From positions 186,001 to 250,000 of the forward strand of contig NZ_MSSV01000004.1 in NCBI RefSeq assembly GCF_002150505.1: a stretch of DNA of 64,000 nt. Reading direction: 5' to 3'. Each line of letters starts with the position of its first letter. The stretch's first letter is position 1. Under the pieces are notes generated by a model that saw nothing but the letters and a program-made list of their open reading frames with translations, made no database searches and was not told the DNA's origin. Position numbers and translations under genes: made by a program. This document shows, in pieces, positions 39,024 through 48,053 of this stretch. Origin of the DNA: Algoriphagus ratkowskyi (GTDB lineage Bacteria > Bacteroidota > Bacteroidia > Cytophagales > Cyclobacteriaceae).

Positions 39024-39473
39024 ATGATCACACTTACCCGCACTGATTCCTCCAATCCTGATTTTATTGCTTTGGTAACGCTACTCGATGCTTATTTGGC
39101 TGAAAAAGATGGGAGAGACCATGACTATTACAATCAATTCAATACAATAGATAAGCTAAAACATGTCGTGGTTTGCTATGAGAGTGGGATTCCTATTGCA
39201 TGCGGCGCGATCAAACAATTTGATGCTGACTCTATGGAGGTAAAGCGAATGTTTACCAAGCCAGAGGCTAGAGGAAAAGGTTTGGCTTCACAAGTTTTGG
39301 CGGAGCTGGAAAAATGGGCCGCAGAATTAGGTTATAAAAGTTGCGTTTTGGAAACAGGAAAACGACAGGTTGAAGCTGTAGCGCTATATAAAAAGCAAGA
39401 TTATTCCTTAATTCCAAACTACGGGCAATACAGGGGGATGGATAATAGTATTTGCTTTAAGAAGGTTCTTTAA
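39024..39473 (+). CDS. GNAT-family N-acetyltransferase
   Basis: 149 residues from the ATG at 39024 (MITLTRTDSSNPDFI); the frame is open 38 codons further upstream but without a better start. The acetyl-CoA binding motif is KRMFTKPEARGKGLASQVL near 75-95, followed by AAELGYKSCVLETG and a C-terminal YKKQDYSLI. The acceptor is unknown. It stands alone between two minus-strand genes. Confidence 0.9.
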   Translation: MITLTRTDSSNPDFIALVTLLDAYLAEKDGRDHDYYNQFNTIDKLKHVVVCYESGIPIACGAIKQFDADSMEVKRMFTKPEARGKGLASQVLAELEKWAAELGYKSCVLETGKRQVEAVALYKKQDYSLIPNYGQYRGMDNSICFKKVL

Positions 39474-39631
39474 CCTCTGGATAAGTGTAGGTTCACAAAG
39501 AAAACACCGCTATTTAATGCCAGCTTATTTTTACCTAACACTTTTAACTTTTTACAAAAGATTAGATCATTCTCAATCACTGGAGGTTAAGACTGGATAG
39601 CCACTTCAGACTCCTGAATTCCAGCAAAATG

Positions 39632-40087
39632 TTAATTCAGAATTTTAATCCCAACAGCTTCTACCCCAGGTAATTGATCTTGCCGCATATATTGCAAGAG
39701 CGTCACACTTTTGGTGTTCTGATCAAATAAGAATGGGAGTGTGTCATATCGGGTGTAGGAATTTCCAAATCCTTCTCCAAGCGGTTCGCCGGATTTAGGG
39801 TCGAAAAGTATCATATTCACCAGTTTATTTTCCAAAATCATCCCTGCAGAATCTTTGCTGATTACTCTCAGATAGCAATTTGAAAAGCTGTATTCCTCGT
39901 TGAATTTCACCGCTACTAAGTTGGGAGAATTAGCCAGTTTCACATCCTGTAAATCGAAAATAAGGCTATCATGAGCCCCCCAACTTTGATTTGGAAGGCT
40001 GTGAAAATCCTCGTAGATGCGCCCATCTGTACAGGCGCTTACTACGAGGATTGATAGTGCTAAAAGGCATTGTTGTACCTTATTCAT
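39632..40087 (-). CDS. gldH: Gliding motility lipoprotein GldH
   Basis: 151 residues. The lipoprotein signal ends LSILVVSACTDG (cysteine about 19). GldH-type segments are visible: EDFHSLPNQSWG, NCYLRVISKDSAG, GEPLGEGFGNSYTRYD and the end GVEAVGIKILN. In Flavobacterium johnsoniae GldH is required for gliding and supports the type IX system; the exact activity is unknown. Its start overlaps the ricT stop by 8 bases. Its presence fits the type B substrates elsewhere in the window. Confidence 0.9.
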   Translation of the reverse strand: MNKVQQCLLALSILVVSACTDGRIYEDFHSLPNQSWGAHDSLIFDLQDVKLANSPNLVAVKFNEEYSFSNCYLRVISKDSAGMILENKLVNMILFDPKSGEPLGEGFGNSYTRYDTLPFLFDQNTKSVTLLQYMRQDQLPGVEAVGIKILN

Positions 40088-41582
40088 TTCCAGGATTATT
40101 AGGATTTGGCCCTTGATTTTTTCTTGGAGGAAATCTCTTCTTCCCTTCTTGTTTTGGCTTAGGATCCCCAGAATTTACATTTCCTGTATTACCTTCGTTC
40201 CCTTTTGGCTTTTGAACATTCTGCCTTTTGGGAGGAGCATTCTCTGCTTTAGGTTGCTGAGGAGACTGTGGTTTTGTAGCCGAGGCCTGTCCAGCATTTG
40301 CGTCTGGTTTTCTAAGCTTATTTCTATTTTTATTGTTTCTGCGCTTTTTCGGCGGATCTCCAGCCGCTCTTTGGTTCTGAGGAGCATTTGGTGGAGTGTC
40401 AGACTGATTTTGTCTAGGAGTCGGCTTATTAGCAGCTTGTTGAGGTCTATTTTCGCCCGTATTTTTGTTTTGAGGACGTGGCTTTTTCTTACGTTTAGGA
40501 GCAGCAGTCGCAAACTTCTTATCCAAAAGTTCCAATTCTCTCGTGGACTTGGCCGCTAAATCTTCTATGTCGGAAGATTCATTATAGGTAAGAGTGAAAA
40601 CTTTCTTACCGGTCTCATTAATTGCGAGAATCTCCTTCACTCGGTCACAGGTGATGCTATGCCAATCGTTGTCGTTATTATAACTGAACCACATGAGTCT
40701 CCGGAAAATATCCGTTTTCTGAAGTTTGGCTGGGCCAGACTCAGTTTGCAATGGTCGTTCCACGGCTGGGATATCTTTGATCGCATCCATGTAGGTGTCC
40801 AACTCGTAGTTTAGACAGCATTTTAACCTGCCGCATTGCCCACTAAGTTTTCCAGGATTTAGAGAAAGATTCTGATATCTAGCCGCTGAGGTACTTACAT
40901 TTTTGAAGTCCACCAGCCAAGTAGAGCAGCATAGCTCTCTACCGCAAACTCCTATTCCACCAATTCTTCCAGCTTCTTGACGAAGACTTATTTGGCGCAT
41001 CTCTACACGGATCCGGAATTCTCCCGCTAGGGCCTTGATCAATTCACGGAAATCTACTCGATCATCTGCTGAGTAGTAAAACGTGGCTTTGGAGTTATCT
41101 GCCTGATATTCAATGTCAGACATTTTCATTTTAAGGCCATATTCTTCTACGATCTGACGGCATCTGTAAAGCGTAGGAATTTCTCTGTTCTGCGCTTCTC
41201 CCCATTTTTCCATGTCTTTTTGATTGGCGACACGGTATATTCTCAGGATCTCATCGTCATCCCTGATTTTTCTTTTTTGCATTTGAAGACGAACGAGTTC
41301 GCCTTGAAGTGATACATAACCGATGTGGTGCCCACTTGGAACGTCCACTACAACAGGATCACCCGTATTTAAGGCAAGAAAGTCCACATTTCTGTAGTAT
41401 TCTTTTCTGCCTCCTTTGAATTTGATTTCGACTATATCAAAGTTGTCTACTTCAGGAATTCCCATATGAGAAAGCCAGTCAAAGACATTCATTTTATTAC
41501 AATCACTCGTGCCGCAAGTGCCGTTACTTTGGCAGCCTCCAGTACCTCCTGAGGAGGTTGAGCATGTGCTACATCCAGACAT
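40080..41582 (-). CDS. ricT: PSP1/RicT-family protein with long basic tail
   Basis: 500 residues. A Cys-rich N-terminus (cysteines near 4, 7, 17, 23 and 28) precedes the PSP1 domain (about 40-290), which contains the conserved clusters GGIGVCGRELCCSTWLV and GQCGRLKCCLNYE. In Bacillus, RicT (YaaT) with RicA and RicF forms an iron-sulfur complex that affects RNA maturation and development. Residues from about 365 are a Pro/Asn/Gln/Lys-rich disordered tail. It lies 43 bases after purD and overlaps gldH, so it links to gliding genes by position. Confidence 0.88.
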   Translation of the reverse strand: MSGCSTCSTSSGGTGGCQSNGTCGTSDCNKMNVFDWLSHMGIPEVDNFDIVEIKFKGGRKEYYRNVDFLALNTGDPVVVDVPSGHHIGYVSLQGELVRLQMQKRKIRDDDEILRIYRVANQKDMEKWGEAQNREIPTLYRCRQIVEEYGLKMKMSDIEYQADNSKATFYYSADDRVDFRELIKALAGEFRIRVEMRQISLRQEAGRIGGIGVCGRELCCSTWLVDFKNVSTSAARYQNLSLNPGKLSGQCGRLKCCLNYELDTYMDAIKDIPAVERPLQTESGPAKLQKTDIFRRLMWFSYNNDNDWHSITCDRVKEILAINETGKKVFTLTYNESSDIEDLAAKSTRELELLDKKFATAAPKRKKKPRPQNKNTGENRPQQAANKPTPRQNQSDTPPNAPQNQRAAGDPPKKRRNNKNRNKLRKPDANAGQASATKPQSPQQPKAENAPPKRQNVQKPKGNEGNTGNVNSGDPKPKQEGKKRFPPRKNQGPNPNNPGNE

Positions 41583-41625
41583 AATATATAGACAGGGGAT
41601 TGGCCCTGATTAGTTTTGGGTTTAA

Positions 41626-42912
41626 TTACATTAAATTCAGAATATCCATTCCGATATCCTTACGGTAGTAAGCCAGATCCCAGTTGATCTCTTTCACCAC
41701 GGTATATGCATTGCTTAGCGCTTCTTGCATTGACTCTCCTGTTCCGGTAACGGCAATTACTCTTCCACCTTGGTTAACTAATTCACCCTTATCATTTCTT
41801 CCTGTTCCAGAGTGGAAAATCTCTGCACCAGTGATGGTTTCAGGAAGTGAAATTATTTTCCCTTTTTCATACGAACCAGGATATCCACCGCTCACCATTA
41901 CTACTGTAGTGGCGAAATTTGGGGAGATTTCTAGTTCATAGGAATCCAGTGTTCCCGTACCAATGCTAGTTAGCAAGGATAAGAAATCACTTTCAATTCG
42001 AGGAAGAACTACTTCTGTTTCTGGATCGCCCATTCGTACATTGTATTCAATCACTTGCGGCTCACCATCTTTATTCATCAGCCCGATGAATAAGAAGCCT
42101 TTGTAAGGAATGTTTTCCTTAGCTAGTCCTTCAACAGTGGGCTTCACGACCAATTCTTCCACTTTAGCCATAAAAGCTTCGTCGGCAAAAACCACGGGGC
42201 TTACTGCTCCCATTCCTCCAGTATTCAGTCCTGTATCGCCTTCGCCTATGCGTTTGTAGTCTTTTGCCTCCGGCAAAATCTTGTAGTTTTTTCCATCGGT
42301 AGCCACAAAAACAGATAACTCTATTCCCTCAAGAAATTCTTCAATCACAACCTTTGAGGAGGCTTCTCCAAATTTCTGGTCCAAAAGCATCTCCTTCAAT
42401 GAAGTTTTTGCTTCCTCCAGCGTCAAACAAATAAGCACACCTTTGCCTGCTGCAAGACCATCTGCTTTCAGTACGATAGGGAGGCTTTGTTTGTCCAAAT
42501 AGGCCAGGCCAGCATCCAATTGATCAACGGTGAAGGTTTCGTAAGCCGCTGTAGGGACATTATTTCGTTGCATAAAGCGCTTCGAAAAATCCTTACTGCC
42601 TTCGAGAGTGGCGCCAAGTTGAGATGGGCCGACCACTGGAATATCTGCTGTCTCAGGTTGAGTCTGAAGGTAATCAACTATGCCTTTGACTAATGGTTCT
42701 TCAGGGCCTACTATTACTAGACCTATGTTCTTTTCTATGATAAAATCTCTGATAGCAACAAAATCAGTGATACTAATGTTGACGTTCAAAGCTATGGTTT
42801 CTGTGCCGGCGTTGCCTGGAGCTACATATAGTTGGGTACAATTGGTGCTTTGTACGATCTTCCAAGCGAAAGCATGTTCTCTGCCTCCACTCCCTAATAA
42901 GAGTATATTCAT
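41626..42912 (-). CDS. purD: Phosphoribosylamine-glycine ligase
   Basis: 428 residues, the usual length. It makes glycinamide ribonucleotide in purine synthesis. The N-terminus MNILLLGSGGREHAFAWKI, the ATP-grasp region with VLKADGLAAGKGVLIC, and YNVRMGDPETEVVLPR are signature sequences. It is monofunctional (no PurM or PurN fused). It lies 14 bases after recQ and before ricT in one run. Confidence 0.97.
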   Translation of the reverse strand: MNILLLGSGGREHAFAWKIVQSTNCTQLYVAPGNAGTETIALNVNISITDFVAIRDFIIEKNIGLVIVGPEEPLVKGIVDYLQTQPETADIPVVGPSQLGATLEGSKDFSKRFMQRNNVPTAAYETFTVDQLDAGLAYLDKQSLPIVLKADGLAAGKGVLICLTLEEAKTSLKEMLLDQKFGEASSKVVIEEFLEGIELSVFVATDGKNYKILPEAKDYKRIGEGDTGLNTGGMGAVSPVVFADEAFMAKVEELVVKPTVEGLAKENIPYKGFLFIGLMNKDGEPQVIEYNVRMGDPETEVVLPRIESDFLSLLTSIGTGTLDSYELEISPNFATTVVMVSGGYPGSYEKGKIISLPETITGAEIFHSGTGRNDKGELVNQGGRVIAVTGTGESMQEALSNAYTVVKEINWDLAYYRKDIGMDILNLM

Positions 42913-42926
42913 TGACTCAATTCAAG

Positions 42927-45104
42927 TTAATTTGCATGCTCAGAGATGAATTTTATCCGATAGACTCGCAATTCATCTTCTGCAAAGTCTTCATCCTCAA
43001 GCTCATCTAAAGCTGCTTTGATTTGATCACTTGTAGCATTCATGAAGTAATCGTGGAGCATGTCCTCCCGATCTTCATCCATGATGGCTTCTATGTAGTA
43101 ATCTATATTTAGTTTAGTTCCGCTATAAATGATCTGTTCTATTTCGTGGAGTAGATCACTTATACTCATGTTGAGGTTTTCAGCTACCTCATCCAAGCCT
43201 ACCTTGCGGTCGATCTGCTGGATTATTGAAATTTTCACTTTTGATCTCGTGCCAGAAGATTTAACTACTACATCTGATGCGGTCTCGATCTCATTCTCTT
43301 CAACGTAATTCGCAATCAATTTCAGGAATGGAGCCCCGAATTTAACGACTTTTCCCATACCTACGCCTATGATTTGCGCTAGCTCTTCTCGGGTGGTAGG
43401 ATATACAGTCGCCATTTCTTCCAGCGAAGGATCTTGAAAGATCACATAGGGTGGAAGGTTTTTTGAGCGTGCTACTTTTTTTCGCTCTGCTTTTAGAAGT
43501 TCGAAAAGCCTCTCATCATAAGCAATGCCCTGACTGAGGATTATTTCTGCCTGTCCTGACTGCACTTCTTTGGCGAAATCGTGATCATGATGTAGATCAA
43601 GTTTAAAAGGGAATTCAAGATAATCTTTGCCTTTTGGAGTGAGTTTAAGCACTCCATAACTTTCGATATCCTTATCTAGCATGTTTAGAATCATCACCTG
43701 ACGTATCACGCCTATCCATGTTTTTTCGGATTGTTCTTTACCCTTTCCAAAAACAGGTAGTTTATCATGCCCATAGCTCAAAACATAATCTGTTTTTTCA
43801 CCTACAAGCACTTTTACAAGGTGATCAAGTCCAAAGCGTTCGTTGGTTTGTTGTGCTGCTTCCAGCACCATGCTCACTAGCTTCATTCCTTCGAATGTCT
43901 CACGTTCACGCTTGCAATTATCGCAAAAGCCACAATCATCATTCATTGTTTCCCCGAAATAATTCAGGATAAATTTCCTTCTGCACACCCCTGTTTCGGA
44001 ATATGCGGCCATTTCCTGTAAGAGAATTCTAGCATTTTCTCGTTCAGTGACAGGTTTGTCTTTGTTGAATTTATCAAGTTTGACGATGTCCTCATAGCGA
44101 TAAAACAAGAGGCAATGGCCCTCCAAGCCGTCACGACCTGCTCGGCCAGTTTCCTGATAGTATCCTTCTAGGGATTTTGGCACATCGTAATGGATCACAT
44201 AGCGTACATCCGGCTTGTCGATTCCCATCCCAAATGCAATAGTCGCTACGATCACATCTAGTTCTTCATTCAGGAAATCGTCTTGGGTCTTAATTCTAAC
44301 GGAGGAATCCAGTCCAGCATGATATGGAGCTGCATTGACTTGGTTTACTACCAGGAGTTGAGCGATTTCCTCTACCTTTTTACGGCTGAGGCAATAGATG
44401 ATTCCGGATTTTCCTTTATGACCTTTGATGAATTTGATCAAATCTTTCTTCGAATCATTCTTCACTTTGGGGCGAATCTCATAGAAAAGATTGGTCCTAT
44501 TAAAAGAAGACTTGAATAAATCCGCTTCTTCCATCTGAAGATTACGCTGTATGTCTTGCTGCACTTTTGGAGTTGCAGTGGCGGTGAGCGCGATAATAGG
44601 TAAATCAGGAGCAATCTGCGCTATTATAGATTTGATCCTCCGATATTCTGGGCGGAAATCGTGTCCCCACTCTGAAATACAATGCGCTTCATCTATAGCG
44701 ACAAAGGAAAGCTTTGCAGATTTCAGGAAAGCTACATTTTCTTCTTTAGTCAATGATTCTGGCGCAACATAAAGAAGTTTAGTTTTCTGCTTTAACACTT
44801 CATTTTTTACGCGTATTGCTTCCGATTTATTCAGAGTAGAGTTAAGGAAGTGAGCGTTGATTCCCAATGCCTGCAATTGATCCACCTGATTTTTCATCAA
44901 AGCAATCAAAGGTGAGATTACTATAGCAGTACCTTCTTGAATTACAGCAGGTAATTGATAGCATAGGGATTTGCCAGCGCCCGTAGGCATTATGACAAAA
45001 GTATTTCGTTTATTAAGCAAGTTGTCGACGATCAATTCCTGATTTCCACGAAACTGACTGAATCCAAAGATTTTTTTAAGATCTGCTTTTACATTTTCTT
45101 CCAC
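42927..45104 (-). CDS. recQ: ATP-dependent DNA helicase RecQ
   Basis: 725 residues, longer than E. coli RecQ (about 610). Helicase motifs include FGFSQFRGNQELI, the Walker A loop PTGAGKSLCYQLP, the Walker B/DEAH-type IDEAHCISEWGHDFRPEY and QETGRAGRDG. The zinc cluster is near 375-405 (CRRKFILNYFGE, CGFCDNC), then a winged RQC domain and an HRDC domain near 525-600 (LFELLKAERKKVARS). A C-terminal extension of about 110 residues (helical, acidic end) follows. It heads the run recQ-purD-ricT-gldH. Confidence 0.95.
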   Translation of the reverse strand: MEENVKADLKKIFGFSQFRGNQELIVDNLLNKRNTFVIMPTGAGKSLCYQLPAVIQEGTAIVISPLIALMKNQVDQLQALGINAHFLNSTLNKSEAIRVKNEVLKQKTKLLYVAPESLTKEENVAFLKSAKLSFVAIDEAHCISEWGHDFRPEYRRIKSIIAQIAPDLPIIALTATATPKVQQDIQRNLQMEEADLFKSSFNRTNLFYEIRPKVKNDSKKDLIKFIKGHKGKSGIIYCLSRKKVEEIAQLLVVNQVNAAPYHAGLDSSVRIKTQDDFLNEELDVIVATIAFGMGIDKPDVRYVIHYDVPKSLEGYYQETGRAGRDGLEGHCLLFYRYEDIVKLDKFNKDKPVTERENARILLQEMAAYSETGVCRRKFILNYFGETMNDDCGFCDNCKRERETFEGMKLVSMVLEAAQQTNERFGLDHLVKVLVGEKTDYVLSYGHDKLPVFGKGKEQSEKTWIGVIRQVMILNMLDKDIESYGVLKLTPKGKDYLEFPFKLDLHHDHDFAKEVQSGQAEIILSQGIAYDERLFELLKAERKKVARSKNLPPYVIFQDPSLEEMATVYPTTREELAQIIGVGMGKVVKFGAPFLKLIANYVEENEIETASDVVVKSSGTRSKVKISIIQQIDRKVGLDEVAENLNMSISDLLHEIEQIIYSGTKLNIDYYIEAIMDEDREDMLHDYFMNATSDQIKAALDELEDEDFAEDELRVYRIKFISEHAN

Positions 45105-45200
45105 TTGTTAGGGGGCTAAAAGGGTAACTAAAGCCTGTAAACAGGAATGATTTATTACATTTATACCAAGGTCCAAAATTAGTTATAAACCCAGGTAAAA

Positions 45201-46169
45201 TTGAATTTAGCTAAAAATATTAGAAATACAGCCACGAGAGTATTGCAAAACGAGGCGCAGGCGGTGTTAAAACTTGTTGATTTTTTAGATGGTGATTTTG
45301 AAGCCTGTGTAGCGCATATTTTAACTTCCAAAGGTCGTGTTGTGATTACTGGTATCGGGAAAAGCGCAATTATCGCCAATAAGATCGTGGCTACACTCAA
45401 TTCTACCGGGACACCAGCGCTTTTCATGCATGCGGCAGATGCGATTCATGGTGATCTAGGAATGATCATGGAGGAGGATATTGTCATCTGTATATCAAAA
45501 AGTGGTAATACACCCGAGATTAAAGTGCTGGTACCTATGATGAAAAGTCTAGGCTCCAAGCTCGTGGCTCTAGTCAGCAATACTACTAGTTATCTTGCTG
45601 AGCAGGCTGATTTTGTCCTGAATGCCACTATAGGGGAGGAAGCCTGTCCAAATAATTTGGCCCCAACTACAAGTACCACTGCCCATCTGGCACTGGGAGA
45701 TGCTTTGGCAGTATGTCTTCTTGAAGCTAGAGGTTTTACTTCAGCTGATTTTGCGAAGTATCATCCGGGAGGGTCGTTGGGCAAGCAATTATATTTAAGA
45801 GTAGGCGATGTGTTGGGAGGGAATGAAATACCTGTTGTTTCTGAAAATGCCGGATTAGCTGAGGTTATTCTGGAAATATCTGGGAAAAGACTAGGAGCGA
45901 CTTCCGTAATAGATGCTGCGGGGAATCTGAAAGGAATTATCACCGATGGTGATTTACGAAGAATGCTTCAGAAATCCTTAGATATACAATCACTTAGTGC
46001 ATCGGATATTATGACTGTAAATCCAAAATCAATTTCAACCCAAGAATACGCCATTCGTGCACTGAATATGATGAAAGATCACAATATCACGCAACTTGTA
46101 GCGATGAATGGAGAAAAAATCGCAGGTTTTGTTCATATTCATGAATTGATGAAAGAAGGAATCGTTTAA
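45201..46169 (+). CDS. kdsD: KpsF/GutQ-family arabinose-5-phosphate isomerase
   Basis: 322 residues. A SIS domain (about 30-180: GRVVITGIGKSAIIANKIV, ICISKSGNTPEIK, TTSTTAHLALGDALAV) is followed by FAKYHPGGSLGKQLYLRVGD and two CBS domains to the end. It converts ribulose-5-phosphate to arabinose-5-phosphate for KDO of LPS. The start is a TTG at 45201; an in-frame TAA at 45186 excludes longer versions. It is divergent from recQ, and manC follows 8 bases after the stop. Confidence 0.93.
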   Translation: MNLAKNIRNTATRVLQNEAQAVLKLVDFLDGDFEACVAHILTSKGRVVITGIGKSAIIANKIVATLNSTGTPALFMHAADAIHGDLGMIMEEDIVICISKSGNTPEIKVLVPMMKSLGSKLVALVSNTTSYLAEQADFVLNATIGEEACPNNLAPTTSTTAHLALGDALAVCLLEARGFTSADFAKYHPGGSLGKQLYLRVGDVLGGNEIPVVSENAGLAEVILEISGKRLGATSVIDAAGNLKGIITDGDLRRMLQKSLDIQSLSASDIMTVNPKSISTQEYAIRALNMMKDHNITQLVAMNGEKIAGFVHIHELMKEGIV

Positions 46170-46177
46170 TTTTCAGC

Positions 46178-47248
46178 ATGCACAATAAACCTTATATTCT
46201 TATTATGGCTGGCGGTATAGGTGCCAGATTTTGGCCCTATAGTCGAAGGAAGCGACCAAAACAATTTTTAGATATTTTAGGTACTGGTCGCACACTTCTG
46301 CAGATGACCTACGATCGTTTTACAGAAATCGCAAAACCTGATCAGTTTGTAGTGATTACTTATAGGAAATACTTGGCACTGGTCAAAGAGCAATTGCCAG
46401 AACTGAAGGATCATCAAATTCTCACAGAGCCAATGCGCAAAAATACTGCGCCTTGCATCGCCTACGCCACGTATAAGATTTATTCTTTAGATCCTGAAGC
46501 TACCATAATAGTCACTCCTGCAGATCAACTGATTTTGAAGGAGAAAAAATTTAATCGAACATTGATAAAGGCTGTGGAAGCTGCCGATGAAGGTAGATTA
46601 ATCACGCTAGGGATCAAGCCAAATAGGCCAGAAACAGGTTATGGTTATATTCAATACATAGAAAAGCCAGATACACACGTTTTTAGAGTAAAAACCTTTA
46701 TCGAAAAGCCTAATGCAAAACTGGCCAAAACATTTTTGGAGAGTGGGGATTTTGTCTGGAACTCAGGAATGTTTGTGTGGAAGGCGAAGAGCTTAATTAA
46801 GGCATTCGAAAAGCATATGCCGGATTTGGCAGAGGTTTTTGAAGAGGGTAATGGTATCTATGGTACAGACCGTGAGGCAGGATTTGTGGTGACAGCCTAC
46901 GCTCAACTGAAAAACATTTCTATTGATTATGGGGTCATGGAGAAATCAAGCCAGGTTTATGTAATTCTTGGAGATTTCGGATGGTCTGATTTGGGGTCTT
47001 GGCATAGCCTTTATGACTTGAGGGAAAAGGATGAGGATAATAATGTGGTGCAGGCAAATGCTATCCTTTATGATACCAAAAACAGTTTTATCAAGGTAGA
47101 TGGTGATAAGCTTGTGGTCGTTCAGGGACTTGATAATTATATAGTAAATGAAACTGATAATGTACTGTTAATCTGTAAGCTCGACGCTGAGAAAAAGTTT
47201 CGTGAGTTTGTATCAAATGCAAAAAAGAAAGGGGAAGACTTTATCTAA
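46178..47248 (+). CDS. manC: Mannose-1-phosphate guanylyltransferase
   Basis: 356 residues. The GT-A nucleotidyltransferase start ILIMAGGIGARFWPYSRRKR carries the G-x-G-x-R signature with the catalytic RPKQFL, followed by PADQLI, FIEKPN, WNSGMFVWKA, YGVMEKS and GDFGWSDLGSW. It makes GDP-mannose for surface polysaccharide. There is no fused isomerase domain. It is paired with kdsD, so the two genes supply sugar precursors for the cell envelope. Confidence 0.94.
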   Translation: MHNKPYILIMAGGIGARFWPYSRRKRPKQFLDILGTGRTLLQMTYDRFTEIAKPDQFVVITYRKYLALVKEQLPELKDHQILTEPMRKNTAPCIAYATYKIYSLDPEATIIVTPADQLILKEKKFNRTLIKAVEAADEGRLITLGIKPNRPETGYGYIQYIEKPDTHVFRVKTFIEKPNAKLAKTFLESGDFVWNSGMFVWKAKSLIKAFEKHMPDLAEVFEEGNGIYGTDREAGFVVTAYAQLKNISIDYGVMEKSSQVYVILGDFGWSDLGSWHSLYDLREKDEDNNVVQANAILYDTKNSFIKVDGDKLVVVQGLDNYIVNETDNVLLICKLDAEKKFREFVSNAKKKGEDFI

Positions 47249-47274
47249 GTTTCCCCCTTATTTATTTTTTTTTC
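47229..47274 (+). terminator. Possible terminator after manC
   Basis: GGGGAA (47231-47236), inside the last codons of manC, pairs with TTCCCC (47251-47256), followed by a long T-rich run to about 47273. The stem is short with a 14-base loop, so the call is moderate. Confidence 0.5.
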
Positions 47275-47279
47275 TGTAA

Positions 47280-48053
47280 TTATTTTCGCTGTCGGATAGC
47301 TTCGTAAATAGCTACTCCCGCAGATACAGAGACATTCAAACTCTCAATTCTTCCAGCCATTGGGATTTTAACTTTTTCGTCTACGATTCCCATCAGTTCG
47401 GTAGAGATACCATCCTCTTCAGATCCTATCACGAGCGCTACAGGCACTGAGAAGTCAACATCGTACATGGTTTTCTCTGTTTTCTCCGTGATTGCTACGA
47501 GGACTAAGCCTGATTTCTGAAGATCTCTACAGGTATAGAACAGGTTTCTTACACGCACCACAGGAAGGAAATTCAATGCTCCAACAGAAGTTTTGATTGC
47601 GTCAGAGTTGATCTGTGCACTGCCTTTTTCAGGAATTACAATCGCATCCACTCCCGCGCATTCTGCAGTTCTGGCGATAGCACCAAAGTTTCTTACATCA
47701 GTTATTCGGTCGAGAATTAAGATTAAAGGAGCTTTACCTACATTGAAGCAGCTCTCGATCACATGATCCAAAGAAGCATATTCTATGGAAGACATCTGAG
47801 CAACTACTCCCTGATGATTCTTTCTGGTGATTCTGTTTAGTTTCGCGTCAGGTACCCGGACTACTGGGATTTTTTCTGCTTTACAAAGCTTAAGTAATTC
47901 CTTGATCAGATCATTGTTGATTTCCTTTTGAACTAGGACTTTGTCAATGTCTTTGCCAGCATGGATGGATTCCATAACTGCTCGTGTACCAAAAATAAAA
48001 TCTTTTTCGTGTTCGCCTTTTTCAATCAAAAAGCCATCTTTCCGCTTCTCCAT
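47280..48053 (-). CDS. rlmB: TrmH/RlmB-family 23S rRNA 2'-O-methyltransferase
   Basis: 257 residues from the ATG at 48053 (MEKRKDGFLIEKG); a TTG 7 codons upstream is possible. An N-terminal substrate-binding domain (DFIFGTRAVMESIHAGK) is followed by a SPOUT domain with ILDRITDVRNFGAIARTAE, VALVIGSEEDGIS and the knot end RIESLNVSVSAGVAIYEA. RlmB modifies G2251 in E. coli; the exact target here is inferred. It overlaps the GWxTD gene by 28 bases. Confidence 0.9.
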   Translation of the reverse strand: MEKRKDGFLIEKGEHEKDFIFGTRAVMESIHAGKDIDKVLVQKEINNDLIKELLKLCKAEKIPVVRVPDAKLNRITRKNHQGVVAQMSSIEYASLDHVIESCFNVGKAPLILILDRITDVRNFGAIARTAECAGVDAIVIPEKGSAQINSDAIKTSVGALNFLPVVRVRNLFYTCRDLQKSGLVLVAITEKTEKTMYDVDFSVPVALVIGSEEDGISTELMGIVDEKVKIPMAGRIESLNVSVSAGVAIYEAIRQRK

